Below are positions 36,926 through 45,007 of a stretch of 64,000 nucleotides of DNA, in pieces (position 1 is the stretch's first letter; every line of letters begins with the position of its first letter). Source of the DNA: Pseudomonas linyingensis (lineage in GTDB: Bacteria; Pseudomonadota; Gammaproteobacteria; Pseudomonadales; Pseudomonadaceae); NCBI RefSeq assembly GCF_900109175.1, contig NZ_FNZE01000004.1, positions 62,001 through 126,000 on the forward strand, given 5' to 3'. Below the pieces are notes generated by a model. That model saw only the letters and a program-made list of their open reading frames with translations. It was not told the DNA's origin and ran no database searches. Position numbers and translations under genes: made by a program.

Positions 36926-36954
36926 TTGACAGTGCCAGACCCGCCACCTAGCAT
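36926..36954 (+). promoter_or_regulatory. Probable sigma-70 promoter of ispB
   Basis: A perfect -35 TTGACA (36926-36931) and TAGCAT (36949-36954) are separated by 17 bases and lie about 30 bases before the ispB ATG. It is back-to-back with the rplU promoter. Confidence 0.65.
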
Positions 36955-36986
36955 GCCGCGCAACCTCAGAGGAGCCGTGACAGCTG

Positions 36987-37955
36987 ATGCAACCCCAGGC
37001 CTTTTACCGCGTGGTGGCGGACGATTTCACCGCCGTCGACGGCATCATCCGCCGCCAACTCGCCTCGCGCGTTCCCCTGGTGGAGAAGATCGGCGACTAC
37101 ATCACCTCCGCCGGCGGCAAGCGCCTGCGCCCGCTGCTGGTCCTCCTCGCTGGCAATGCCCTCGCTGCCCGCGGCGAGCGCCTCAACCTGCTGGCTGCCA
37201 CCATCGAGTTCCTGCACACCGCCACCCTGCTGCATGACGACGTGGTCGACAAGTCCGGCATGCGCCGCGGCCGCTCCACCGCCAACGCCCTGTGGGGCAA
37301 CGCGCCCAGCGTGCTGGTCGGCGACTTCCTCTATGCACGCTCCTTCGAGATGCTGGTCGAACTCGGTGAGCTGCCGGTGATGCAGGTGCTGGCCAACGCC
37401 ACCCGGGTGATCGCCGAGGGCGAGGTGCTGCAGCTGTCGAAGATCCGCGACGCCAGCACCACCGAAGAGATCTATATGGAGGTCATCCGCGGCAAGACCG
37501 CGATGCTGTTCGAGGCCTCCACCCACAGCGCCGCCCTGCTGGCCGGCGCCAGCGCCGCCCAGGCCGAAGCCCTGCGCAGCTTCGGCGACGCCCTGGGCAT
37601 CGCCTTCCAGCTGGTCGACGACCTGCTCGACTACCGCGGCGACGCCGCCACCCTGGGCAAGAACGTCGGCGACGACCTGGCCGAGGGCAAGCCCACCCTG
37701 CCGCTGATCTACGCCATGCGCGAAGGTACCCCGGAACAAGCCGCGCTGGTGCGCCAGGCCATCCAGCAGGGCGGCATCGAGAATCTCGACGCCATCCTCG
37801 CCGCCGTGGAAGCCTCCGGCGCCCTCGACTACACAGCCCGCCAGGCTCGCGAGCACGCCGCCCGCGCCATCGCCTGCCTGGACGCCCTGCCGGCCAGCGA
37901 GTACCGCGATGCGCTGGTGGAGCTGACCGAGTTCGCCGTCGCCCGCACCCACTAA
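36987..37955 (+). CDS. ispB: Octaprenyl (polyprenyl) diphosphate synthase
   Basis: A 322-residue trans-prenyltransferase that makes the ubiquinone side chain. The two Asp-rich motifs are LLHDDVVDKSGMRRGR (first) and LVDDLLDYRGD (second). It is transcribed away from rplU, the usual place of this gene in gammaproteobacteria, and its product feeds the quinone used by complex I and the lactate dehydrogenases. Confidence 0.96.
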   Translation: MQPQAFYRVVADDFTAVDGIIRRQLASRVPLVEKIGDYITSAGGKRLRPLLVLLAGNALAARGERLNLLAATIEFLHTATLLHDDVVDKSGMRRGRSTANALWGNAPSVLVGDFLYARSFEMLVELGELPVMQVLANATRVIAEGEVLQLSKIRDASTTEEIYMEVIRGKTAMLFEASTHSAALLAGASAAQAEALRSFGDALGIAFQLVDDLLDYRGDAATLGKNVGDDLAEGKPTLPLIYAMREGTPEQAALVRQAIQQGGIENLDAILAAVEASGALDYTARQAREHAARAIACLDALPASEYRDALVELTEFAVARTH

Positions 37956-37971
37956 GTTTTTCCCGAACAGC

Positions 37972-38007
37972 AAAACGCCCGTCCGGCCTGGCCGCGACGG
38001 GCGTTTT
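37972..38007. terminator. Terminator after ispB
   Basis: AAAACGCCCGTC / GACGGGCGTTTT, a perfect 12-bp stem with a 12-base loop, with T-run on the plus side. Confidence 0.8.
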
Positions 38008-38009
38008 CG

Positions 38010-38036
38010 TTTCCCGCGCCCCCAGGGCGCGGGAAA
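38010..38036 (-). terminator. Second hairpin, terminator after fklB
   Basis: TTTCCCGCGCCC / GGGCGCGGGAAA, a perfect 12-bp stem with a 3-base loop, right after the fklB stop on the minus strand. Confidence 0.65.
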
Positions 38037-38043
38037 ACGCGTA

Positions 38044-38661
38044 TTACAGGATGTCCAGCAGCTCGACGTCGAATACCAGCACGCTGTGCGCCGGGATGCT
38101 GCCGACGGACTGGGCACCGTAGGCCAGCTCGCTCGGCACGTGCAGGCGCCACTTGCTGCCGGCGTTCATCAGCTGCAGGGCCTCGACCCAGCCCGGGATC
38201 ACGCCGCCGACCGGGAACTCCGCCGGCTGGCCACGCTCGTAGGAGCTGTCGAACACGGTGCCGTCGATCAGGGTGCCGTGGTAGTGGGTGCGCACCTGGT
38301 CCTCGGCGCTCGGCTTGGCGCCTTCGCCCGCCACCAGCACTTCGAACTGCAGGCCGGAGGCCAGCACGGTGACGCCTTCGCGCTTGGCGTTTTCGACCAG
38401 GTAGTCGCGCCCGGCCTGGGCAGCCTGCTCGGCCTTGGCGGCCTGCTCCGCCTGCATGCGCTCGCGGATCACTTGGAAGCTGGCGTTCATCGCCTCGTCC
38501 GGCACGCGGCTGTCGGCGTTGTTGTAGGCGTCAGACAGACCGGCGAGGATGGCTTCCAGGCTGGCGCCGGGCGGCGGGTTGTCACGCAGCTGACCACCGA
38601 GCTGGCGGCCGATGCCGTAGCTGACGCGGGCTTCGTCGGTGGAAAGGTCGAGTTGGGACAT
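38044..38661 (-). CDS. fklB: FKBP-type peptidyl-prolyl cis-trans isomerase
   Basis: A 205-residue proline isomerase of the FklB/FkpA class. The helical dimerisation domain (about residues 1-95) begins with DEARVSYGIGRQLGGQL; the FKBP domain (about 105-205) shows VRTHYHGTLIDGTVFDSSYERG and VIPGWVEALQLM. No signal peptide is visible, so it acts in the cytoplasm like FklB. Confidence 0.94.
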   Translation of the reverse strand: MSQLDLSTDEARVSYGIGRQLGGQLRDNPPPGASLEAILAGLSDAYNNADSRVPDEAMNASFQVIRERMQAEQAAKAEQAAQAGRDYLVENAKREGVTVLASGLQFEVLVAGEGAKPSAEDQVRTHYHGTLIDGTVFDSSYERGQPAEFPVGGVIPGWVEALQLMNAGSKWRLHVPSELAYGAQSVGSIPAHSVLVFDVELLDIL

Positions 38662-38789
38662 GGGAACTCCACTGAGGCGGAAAAAATGGCCGGCCAGACT
38701 AGCACAGGCACCGCCCGGCCGGGGCCGCCAAGGCCGGCCTCTGCAGGATCCAGCCTGCTGGCGATCAGGCGGCAGGTTTAAAGCGGAGC

Positions 38790-38813
38790 ATCGCGAGCAA
38801 GCTCGCCCCTGCA
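38790..38813. repeat. REP-like palindrome downstream of the photolyase pair
   Basis: The stretch TCGCGAGCAAGCTCGC followed by CCCTGCAG matches the form of fluorescens/syringae-group REP sequences known to me (TTCGCGAGCAAGCTCGCTCC). It sits 2 bp before the stop of the DUF2256 gene, in the gap to fklB. Confidence 0.55.
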
Positions 38814-38814
38814 G

Positions 38815-38958
38815 TCAGCGTGCGCCGGCCCGCCCGCGCCGGCAGCGCTCCGAGCAGTAGCGCACCTCGTCCCAGCAGCGCGCCCACTTCCTGCGCCAGG
38901 CGAACGGCAGGCCGCACACCGCGCAGTGTTTCACCGGCAGATCGGCCTTCTTCCTCAC
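38815..38958 (-). CDS. DUF2256 zinc-ribbon-like mini-protein
   Basis: A 47-residue basic protein with paired cysteines [18 protein letters not shown] and VRYCSERCR, the DUF2256 pattern. The GTG start overlaps the photolyase stop (GTGA), with a strong GGGGAGG seven bases upstream, so it is translationally coupled to the photolyase gene. Genes of this family are known to me mostly beside cryptochrome/photolyase genes; no function is established. Confidence 0.85.
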   Translation of the reverse strand: MRKKADLPVKHCAVCGLPFAWRRKWARCWDEVRYCSERCRRGRAGAR

Positions 38959-40490
38959 AACGCCTCCCCGGCATCCAGCCGCGCCAGCAGCGCCTCGCCG
39001 CGCCGCCACAGCGCCTGGCGTTTCGCCTCGTCCATGCGCGCCAGGTTCTTGTAGACCATGCCCATCCGCGGATTGCCCTTCAGCCGCTCGCGGTGGCGAA
39101 GCAGGAAGTGCCAGTACAGCGCGTTGAACGGGCAGGCGTCCTCCGTGGCGCTTTCGCTCACCTTGTACGCGCAGCCCTGGCAGTAGTCCGACATGCGCTT
39201 GATGTACTGGCCGCTGGCACAGTAGGGCTTGGAGCCCAGGTAGCCGCCGTCGGCGTGTAGCACCATGCCCAGCACGTTGGGCAGTTCCACCCAGTCGAAG
39301 GCGTCCATGTATACCGCCAGATACCAGTCGCACAGCGCCGGCGGCGCGATTCCGGCGAGCAGGGCGAAGTTGCCGGTGACCATCAGCCGCTGGATGTGGT
39401 GGGCGTAGGCATGCTCGAGGGTCTGGCCGATGGCCTGACGCATGCAGTTCATCCGCGTCTGCCCGCTCCAGTAGAACGCCGGCAGCGCCCGCGTGTTGCC
39501 GAAGGCGTTGCGTTGCGCGTAGTCGGGCATCTGCAGCCAGTAGATGCCACGCACGTACTCGCGCCAGCCGATCAGCTGGCGGATGAAGCCCTCGGCGGAG
39601 TTCAGCGCCACCCGCCCCTCGCGGTAGGCCGTCTCCACGTCGGCGCACAACCGGCGCACGTCGAGCAGGCCGACGTTGAGTGCGGCGCTGATCCGCGCAT
39701 GGAACAGGAACGGCTCGCCGCTGGCCATGGCGTCCTGGTAGTCGCCGAAGGCGGCCAGACCGAAATCGAGGAAGTGCTGCCACAGCGCCTGCGCCTCGGC
39801 ATGGGTCACCGGGTAGTCGAAGCCGTCGAGGCGCCCGTAGTGGTGGGCGAAGCGCTCGGCCACCAGCGCCAGCACCTCGTGGGTGATGGCGTCCGGGGCG
39901 AAGCGCACCGCCAGCGGGCCGCGCAGCCCCTTGGGCAGCGCCTTGCGGTTGTCGGCGTCGAAGTTCCAGGCGCCGCCCTCGGGCGTGCCGTCCGGGTGCA
40001 GCAGCAGGCCGCTCTGGCGGCGCATCTCGCGATAGAAGAACTCCATGCGCAGCTGCTTCCTGCCGCGCGCCCAGCGGGCGAACTCGGCCCGCGAGCAGAG
40101 AAAGCGTCGGTCGGCGTGCCAGACAATCGGCAGGCCGCTGGCCTTGAGCGCCTGCTCGACCCGCCAGTCGCCGGCCTCGGTGACATGGATGCTCTCGGGC
40201 CGATGCCGGGCGGCGCAACGCGCCAGCTCGCCGGCCAGCGAGCCGCTGTTGTCCGGATCGTCGAGGGTCACGTAGTCCACCGCCACGCCGCGCTCGCGCA
40301 GCGCCTGGGCGAAGTGGCGCATGGCGCTGAACAGGAAGGCGAGCTTCTGCGGATGGTGCGGCACATGACCGGCCTCCTCGGCCACCTCGGCGAGCAGCAC
40401 GCGGTCGCGCAGCGGGTCGAGGCCGTCCAGCGCGGCCAGGTCGAAGCACAACTGATCGCCGAGGACCAGGCGCAGGGCGCCAATACTCAT
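38955..40490 (-). CDS. phrB: Iron-sulfur (6-4) photolyase / bacterial cryptochrome (FeS-BCP)
   Basis: A 511-residue member of the cryptochrome/photolyase-related family (DUF523-like older name: deoxyribodipyrimidine photolyase-related). The N-terminal alpha/beta domain begins [13 protein letters not shown]; the C-terminal helical FAD domain contains [11 protein letters not shown] and the Fe-S cysteines at C349, C437, C440 and C453. These match one-for-one (shifted by one) the four cluster cysteines that I recall for Agrobacterium PhrB (350, 438, 441, 454). It is followed by the coupled DUF2256 gene. Confidence 0.9.
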   Translation of the reverse strand: MSIGALRLVLGDQLCFDLAALDGLDPLRDRVLLAEVAEEAGHVPHHPQKLAFLFSAMRHFAQALRERGVAVDYVTLDDPDNSGSLAGELARCAARHRPESIHVTEAGDWRVEQALKASGLPIVWHADRRFLCSRAEFARWARGRKQLRMEFFYREMRRQSGLLLHPDGTPEGGAWNFDADNRKALPKGLRGPLAVRFAPDAITHEVLALVAERFAHHYGRLDGFDYPVTHAEAQALWQHFLDFGLAAFGDYQDAMASGEPFLFHARISAALNVGLLDVRRLCADVETAYREGRVALNSAEGFIRQLIGWREYVRGIYWLQMPDYAQRNAFGNTRALPAFYWSGQTRMNCMRQAIGQTLEHAYAHHIQRLMVTGNFALLAGIAPPALCDWYLAVYMDAFDWVELPNVLGMVLHADGGYLGSKPYCASGQYIKRMSDYCQGCAYKVSESATEDACPFNALYWHFLLRHRERLKGNPRMGMVYKNLARMDEAKRQALWRRGEALLARLDAGEAL

Positions 40491-40563
40491 GATCCGTCAC
40501 TCACAGCTCGACGCTCTCCGTCTCGGGATGCCGGCGCAGGTGCAGGCGCCGACACAGCCTCCG

Positions 40564-40869
40564 TCACCACTGCGAACGCATGCCGATCGGCACGCGCAAC
40601 GGTTCGCGACGCCCCTCGGCCAGGCCGCACATCTCGTCGTAGGGCGAGTGGTGGACCAGGTGGAACGGCAGCAGTGGCACCTCCTGCAGCAGATCGCGGG
40701 CGTGCTCCACCGAGCGCAGGTGCCAGACGCGCCCGTGCTCGTCGACCAGGCTGTGCGGGCGGCCGTCCATCTGCGCCTCGAGGACGTAGATGCCGCCCTC
40801 CAGGGAGATCAGGTCGAGGCCGTCGATGCGACCGGCAAGGGCGTGGGAGGAAAGGTCGTGCAGGTTCAT
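40564..40869 (-). CDS. DUF6482 family protein, function unknown
   Basis: A 101-residue soluble protein beginning MNLHDLSSHALAGRIDGLDL, with a beta-rich middle (LISLEGGIYVLEAQMDG, LVDEHGRVWHLRSVEHARDLL) and a His-rich stretch LPFHLVHHSPYDEMCG. I recognise it only as a small family common in pseudomonads. It lies 73 bp upstream of the photolyase on the same strand and downstream of yqhA, with a palindrome in its 5' region. Confidence 0.65.
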   Translation of the reverse strand: MNLHDLSSHALAGRIDGLDLISLEGGIYVLEAQMDGRPHSLVDEHGRVWHLRSVEHARDLLQEVPLLPFHLVHHSPYDEMCGLAEGRREPLRVPIGMRSQW

Positions 40870-40911
40870 GGCAATCACCTCGGCCGCCAATCTATACAAA
40901 CAATGCAGCAG

Positions 40912-40926
40912 GTACAGTATTTGTAC
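40912..40926. promoter_or_regulatory. Short palindrome upstream of the DUF6482 gene
   Basis: GTACAGTATTTGTAC has 5-bp mirrored ends and lies 43-57 bases before the start of the DUF6482 gene, in an A/T-rich patch. It resembles an operator, but it does not have the CTG-N10-CAG of LexA. Confidence 0.35.
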
Positions 40927-40955
40927 AATATCAATCCTCCGCAAGGCGAAAACGC

Positions 40956-40989
40956 CACCGCCCGTCTGCCGGAGGCAAGACGGGCGGTG
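40956..40989 (-). terminator. Probable terminator after yqhA
   Basis: A perfect 12-bp stem CACCGCCCGTCT / AGACGGGCGGTG with a 10-base loop, followed on the minus strand by GGCGTTTTCG. The T-run is short. Confidence 0.6.
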
Positions 40990-41011
40990 CAAGACAACGC
41001 GGGGTGCGGGA

Positions 41012-41500
41012 TCAGTGCTTGGTCAGCTTGTCCACATAGGCCATGGCAAAGGCCGAGGCAACGAAGGTCATGTGGATGATCACGTACCACATCAATTTGT
41101 CGTTGGGGATCTTCTGCGCGTCCATGAACATGCGCAGTAGGTGGATCGAGGAGATCGCCACGATCGAGGCGGCCACCTTCATCTTCAGCGAGCCGGAATC
41201 CATCTTGCCCAGCCAGTCGAGCTTCTCCTTGCCCTCGTCGATGTCGAGCTGGGAGACGAAGTTCTCGTAGCCGGAAATCATCACCATCACCAGCAGGCCG
41301 CCGACCAGCGCCATGTCGATCAGGGACAGCAGCACCAGGATCAGCTCGGCCTCGGCCAGTTCGAACACATGGGGCAGGACATGGAAGATTTCCTGGAAGA
41401 ACTTTAGGGCCAACGCCAGCAGGGCCAGCGACAGCCCGAGATAGATCGGCGCCAGCAGCCAGCGCGAGGCATACATGGTGTTTTCGATGAATCGTTCCAT
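41012..41500 (-). CDS. yqhA: YqhA / UPF0114 family inner-membrane protein
   Basis: A 162-residue protein with about three to four hydrophobic segments ([40 protein letters not shown], and a C-terminal one near [20 protein letters not shown]). The conserved [10 protein letters not shown] and [24 protein letters not shown] loops identify UPF0114. Its function is unknown. The promoter region carries a 22-bp palindrome and a perfect DnaA box. Confidence 0.88.
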   Translation of the reverse strand: MERFIENTMYASRWLLAPIYLGLSLALLALALKFFQEIFHVLPHVFELAEAELILVLLSLIDMALVGGLLVMVMISGYENFVSQLDIDEGKEKLDWLGKMDSGSLKMKVAASIVAISSIHLLRMFMDAQKIPNDKLMWYVIIHMTFVASAFAMAYVDKLTKH

Positions 41501-41533
41501 GAGAGAGGCACAGCAGTGAACAAGGGGGCACCC

Positions 41534-41539
41534 AGTATA
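41534..41539 (-). promoter_or_regulatory. Probable -10 element of yqhA
   Basis: On the minus strand TATACT (5 of 6) stands 33 bases before the yqhA ATG. The -35 region is taken up by the palindrome at 41556-41577 and has no good match to TTGACA, which suggests activator dependence. Confidence 0.45.
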
Positions 41540-41555
41540 GCGGGCACACCTCTAC

Positions 41556-41577
41556 TCCGGCAGCTGCAGCTGCCGGA
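41556..41577. repeat. 22-bp perfect palindrome upstream of yqhA
   Basis: Two 11-bp arms TCCGGCAGCTG and CAGCTGCCGGA with no spacer. It overlaps where the yqhA -35 would be and is 6 bases from a DnaA box. No U-run follows on either strand. Confidence 0.65.
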
Positions 41578-41582
41578 CAACC

Positions 41583-41591
41583 TGTGGATAA
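41583..41591 (-). promoter_or_regulatory. DnaA box upstream of yqhA
   Basis: TTATCCACA (minus strand), a perfect match to the strongest DnaA box. Confidence 0.55.
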
Positions 41592-41682
41592 CTGTGTGGA
41601 CGAAACCTGAATGAATGGCGCCAGAACGCTGCACTCCTGGCACAGGCGCAGCCATGCAGACGATGGCGGCGCCGATGCAGGG

Positions 41683-42018
41683 TCATGACAGCAGACTGAA
41701 GCCCCGCGGTGGATGACCACGCCCGGCGTTCTGCCGGCGCAGCTCCGCCTGCAGATGCAGACACCAGATCGACGGTTCGTCGACCGGCCGGTAGCCCTGG
41801 CACTGCAGGTTCTCGATGATCTCCTCGAGCACTCCTTCGGCCTCGGCAGGCCCGTGGAACGGGCCTTGCGCCTTGATCGCCGAAGGCTGGGTGGCGCTCA
41901 GACCGGCGGCACACAGCAGTGTCCACAAGCCCTGCTCACCAGCCAGCGGGCGGATGGCACACTCGATGCGAGTGACGATTCCCGGACTCTGCCGGGTCAG
42001 ACAGAATTGACGCAACAT
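41683..42018 (-). CDS. Small protein of unknown function
   Basis: A 111-residue protein beginning MLRQFCLTRQSPGIVTRIECAIRP after a good GAGGAG site. It has an N-terminal beta-like stretch, a middle helix (AEAEGVLEEIIENLQCQGY) and a C-terminal WCLHLQAELRRQ segment; four cysteines are scattered and show no metal motif. I do not recognise the family. It lies between yqhA and the Lon-like protease, all on the minus strand, and DnaA-box sequences sit in its promoter region. Confidence 0.7.
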   Translation of the reverse strand: MLRQFCLTRQSPGIVTRIECAIRPLAGEQGLWTLLCAAGLSATQPSAIKAQGPFHGPAEAEGVLEEIIENLQCQGYRPVDEPSIWCLHLQAELRRQNAGRGHPPRGFSLLS

Positions 42019-42082
42019 GGCCACGCTCCTCGCAGGGACCTGTATTGATCCTAGTCCTGTGGCGGCCATCTGGAAAGGCGCC

Positions 42083-42109
42083 GGTTATCCCCGCGTTCTG
42101 TGGATAACC
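42083..42109. promoter_or_regulatory. Inverted pair of DnaA-box-like sites
   Basis: GGTTATCC (42083-42090) mirrors GGATAACC (42102-42109). The right-hand site reads TGTGGATAA at 42099-42107, a perfect DnaA box; the left one (TTATCCCCG) matches 7 of 9. They lie 65-91 bases upstream of the small gene starting at 42018. Confidence 0.55.
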
Positions 42110-42233
42110 TTGTGCATGGCGCGGGGGCAGATCAACCGGACGGCCATGGCATGCCGCCCGCGGCTGACTGGACAAAAAATCGCCAGCCGCACACGGCATG
42201 CCCTCCCCTCCGTCGAACCGCCCGACGCCGGGC

Positions 42234-44714
42234 TCAGCGCCGCAGGCGGCGGGCCTTGCGGGCTGGCCGGTCCGACTCGACAGCAGCCGCGGTGGCCGCG
42301 GCCTTGTCCGCCTTGTCCGCGCCCTCCTCCTCGTCGTCCTCGTCGTCGCTGTCGATCTCGGCAATCTCGCGCAGGCGCTCGACCACCCGCGCATTCACGC
42401 TTCCCTCGGGGAACACGCCGCACTCGTCGGCGGCGCCGGCCGGCTCGCCAACCAGCAGGCTCAGCGCCTCGTCCACCGTGCGCACGGCGTAGACGTTGAA
42501 CAACCCGGTACGTACCGCCTGGATCACCCGCTCGTCGAGCATCAGGTTGCAGATATTGGCGTGGGGGATGATCACCCCCTGCTCGCCGGACAGACCGCGC
42601 GCCTCGCAGAGGCGGAAGAAGCCCTCGATCTTCTCGTTGACCCCACCGACCGCCTGTACCTCGCCGAACTGGTTGATCGAGCCGGTGATGGCGAAGCACT
42701 GCTTGAGCGGGGTGCGCGACAGCGCCGAGATCAGCGTGCACACCTCGCCGAGCGAGGCGCTGTCGCCGTCGACGTAGCCGTAGGACTGCTCGAGGGCGAT
42801 GCTCGCCGAGATCTCCAGTGGGAACTCCTGGGCATAGCGGCTGCCCAGGTAGCCGGTGAGGATCATCACCCCCTTGGAGTGGATCGGCTGGCCGAGGCTG
42901 ACCTCGCGCTCGATGTCGACGATCCCCGAGCTGCCCGGATAGACGGTGGCGGAAATCCGCGCCGGCACGCCGAACGCCGAGTCGCCGACCTCCAGCACGG
43001 TCAGGCCGTTGCACTTGCCCATCGCCGCGCCGGCGGTATCGATGAGGATCACCCCGGCCAGCATGTCGTCGAGGATGCGCGCCGACACCCGGCCGGTGCG
43101 GGTGGCCTTGGCCTTCAGCGCACGCTCGATGTGGCCGATGTCGGTCAGCGCGGCGCCGGCCAGCTGGCGCATGAAGTCGGCCTCGCTGACCAGCTGGAAC
43201 AGGTCGCCGATGCGTGCCGACAGACGCCCCTGGTGCTCGGCTAGACGGGCGCTGTAGGTCGCCAGACGCGCCACGGCGTCGTTGGTCAGCGGCGCCATGC
43301 CCTCCTCGGAGGTGCGCGTCTTCAGCAGCTGGGCGAACTGCTCGAGGCTGTCCTCGCTAAGGGCGATGTCCTCCTCGAAGTCGGCCAGCACGCGGAACAT
43401 CTCCTGGAAGTCCGGGTCCAGCTCCTGCAGCGCGTAGTAGATCTGTCGCGCGCCGACGATCACCACCTTGACCTGCAGCGGCAGCACCTGCGGGGTCAGG
43501 GTGACGGTGGCCAGGCGGCCCAGTTCGGCCAGCGGCGACTCCATCTTCAGCTGGCGCGAGTGCAGGGCGCGCTTGAGCGCATCCCAGACGAACGGCTCGG
43601 ACAGCAGCTTCTCCGCCTCGAGAATCAGGAAGCCGCCGTTGGCGCGGTGCAGCGCGCCCGGGCGCAGCTGGCGGTAGCTGGTGTACAGCGCGCCCTGGTC
43701 GGAGCTGTACTCGATGCGGCCGAACAGGTTGTCGTAGGTCGGGTGCGACTCGAACACCACTGGCGCACCGCCATCGTGGGCATGGCCGACCACCAGACTG
43801 GGGCTGTAATACTCCACCAGGCCCTGGCGTTTCTGCGCATCCGGGCGGGTGTCCTCGACCAGTTGGTCGACCACGGTCTTCAGCAGGTTGACCTGCATGC
43901 CCTGCAGCCAGGCACAGACTCCGGCATTTTCCGCGTACTTCTGCGACAGCGGCGCCAGCAACGGCTCCAGAGCCAGGGTGATGGTTTCCTCGTTGAGCTG
44001 GCGCAGCTGGTTGCTCGACTCGCGCTTCCACTGCGGCAGGCCGACCAGCTCCTCGTTGAGGCTCTCCTCGAGGCTGGCGATGTCGTCGTGGAAGCGCTCG
44101 CGTTCGGCCTCCGGCAGCTGGGCGAAGTCCGCCTCGTCCAGCGCCTTGCCGTCCTTCATCGGCGTGAAGGCGATGTTGGTGCTGTCGCGATACAGGGCGA
44201 CGTCCTTCTCCAGCGCCAGCTTCTCGATCACGTCCAGGGCACGGTCGTAACGCTGGTTGAAAGCGCGGTCGATGGCACTCTTCTTCTGCTGGAAGGTCGG
44301 CGTCTCGAATACCGCCGGAAAGGTCGCCAGCAGGTTGTCGATCAGCTGATCGACGTCGGCCATCAGCGTCTGCGCACTGCCGGAAGTCAGCTCCAGGGCG
44401 CGCGGCTCGCGCGGCTCGTCGAAATTGTTGACGTACAGCCAGTCGCTCGGGGTGGCCTGGCGCTTGGCCTCGGCCTTGAGATAGCGGCGCACGAAGGAGA
44501 AGCGCCCGGTGCCCGGCTCGCCCATGACGAACACGTTGTAACCGGGGCGCGGCATGGCCACGCCGAACTGCAGGGCGGCGACCGCGCGCTCCTGGCCGAG
44601 CACGCCGCGAAACGGCTCCAGCTCGTCGGTACTGGCGAAAGTCAGGAGTTCGGGGCTGAACTGGCTGCCGAGCTGTTCGGGCTGCAGGCGAAGGGATTGT
44701 TGGAAGTCGGCCAT
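42234..44714 (-). CDS. Lon-like AAA+ protease (LonP/AAA_32 family)
   Basis: An 826-residue cytoplasmic ATP-dependent protease of the unorthodox Lon branch. The AAA part begins FRGVLGQERAVAAL and has a Walker A-like GEPGTGRFSF, with Arg where Lys is normal. The C-terminal S16 domain carries the catalytic Ser in GDSASLGE and Lys in GGVNEKIEGFF. An acidic then basic tail (about 40 residues) ends in RKARRLRR. The start MADFQQSLRLQPEQ has GGAA upstream; longer frames run through the 42-bp palindrome. Substrates are unknown. Confidence 0.9.
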   Translation of the reverse strand: MADFQQSLRLQPEQLGSQFSPELLTFASTDELEPFRGVLGQERAVAALQFGVAMPRPGYNVFVMGEPGTGRFSFVRRYLKAEAKRQATPSDWLYVNNFDEPREPRALELTSGSAQTLMADVDQLIDNLLATFPAVFETPTFQQKKSAIDRAFNQRYDRALDVIEKLALEKDVALYRDSTNIAFTPMKDGKALDEADFAQLPEAERERFHDDIASLEESLNEELVGLPQWKRESSNQLRQLNEETITLALEPLLAPLSQKYAENAGVCAWLQGMQVNLLKTVVDQLVEDTRPDAQKRQGLVEYYSPSLVVGHAHDGGAPVVFESHPTYDNLFGRIEYSSDQGALYTSYRQLRPGALHRANGGFLILEAEKLLSEPFVWDALKRALHSRQLKMESPLAELGRLATVTLTPQVLPLQVKVVIVGARQIYYALQELDPDFQEMFRVLADFEEDIALSEDSLEQFAQLLKTRTSEEGMAPLTNDAVARLATYSARLAEHQGRLSARIGDLFQLVSEADFMRQLAGAALTDIGHIERALKAKATRTGRVSARILDDMLAGVILIDTAGAAMGKCNGLTVLEVGDSAFGVPARISATVYPGSSGIVDIEREVSLGQPIHSKGVMILTGYLGSRYAQEFPLEISASIALEQSYGYVDGDSASLGEVCTLISALSRTPLKQCFAITGSINQFGEVQAVGGVNEKIEGFFRLCEARGLSGEQGVIIPHANICNLMLDERVIQAVRTGLFNVYAVRTVDEALSLLVGEPAGAADECGVFPEGSVNARVVERLREIAEIDSDDEDDEEEGADKADKAAATAAAVESDRPARKARRLRR

Positions 44715-44770
44715 CAAGGGGTTCCGCAAAGGTGACAGGCGTGCGCGGCAGGCTGGGCGCCGCGCTGCTG

Positions 44771-44812
44771 CGGCCCGGGCACGCCACTGTCGACAGTGGC
44801 GCGCCCGGGCCG
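44771..44812. repeat. 42-bp near-perfect palindrome in the divergent Lon-like/Gre-like promoter region
   Basis: Two 21-bp arms meet at GTCGAC (core CCACTGTCGACAGTGG, outer CGGCCCGGGC / GCCCGGGCCG) with a single mismatch (44781 against 44802) and no spacer. It is 57 bp from the protease start and 196 bp from the Gre-like start. No T-run follows on either side. Confidence 0.85.
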
Positions 44813-45007
44813 GACTGCAGCCGATTGTTGACCCATCGCCCCCGATTGACAAGGATCGGCCGGGGGCGGCGTGATGCGCCGCCGCAAACACCGGCGACGC
44901 CCAGCCGCCCCGCGCCACAACGACGCATTCGTCGCGCGGTGGTTGGCCGCCGTCGCCCGGCGCGCGACACTCGAGAGTGTGTGCACGCCGCCGCAGGAGC
45001 CGCCGCC

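Noticed and set aside
36300-36929. 209-codon plus-strand frame over rplU
   Set aside because: Lies opposite two ribosomal protein genes; no family match.
40905-40930. LexA box upstream of the DUF6482 and photolyase genes
   Set aside because: The palindrome lacks CTG-N10-CAG in either orientation.
41583-42109. Possible replication origin from DnaA boxes
   Set aside because: No dnaA, dnaN, rpmH or gidA nearby, no A/T-rich unwinding region, too few boxes.
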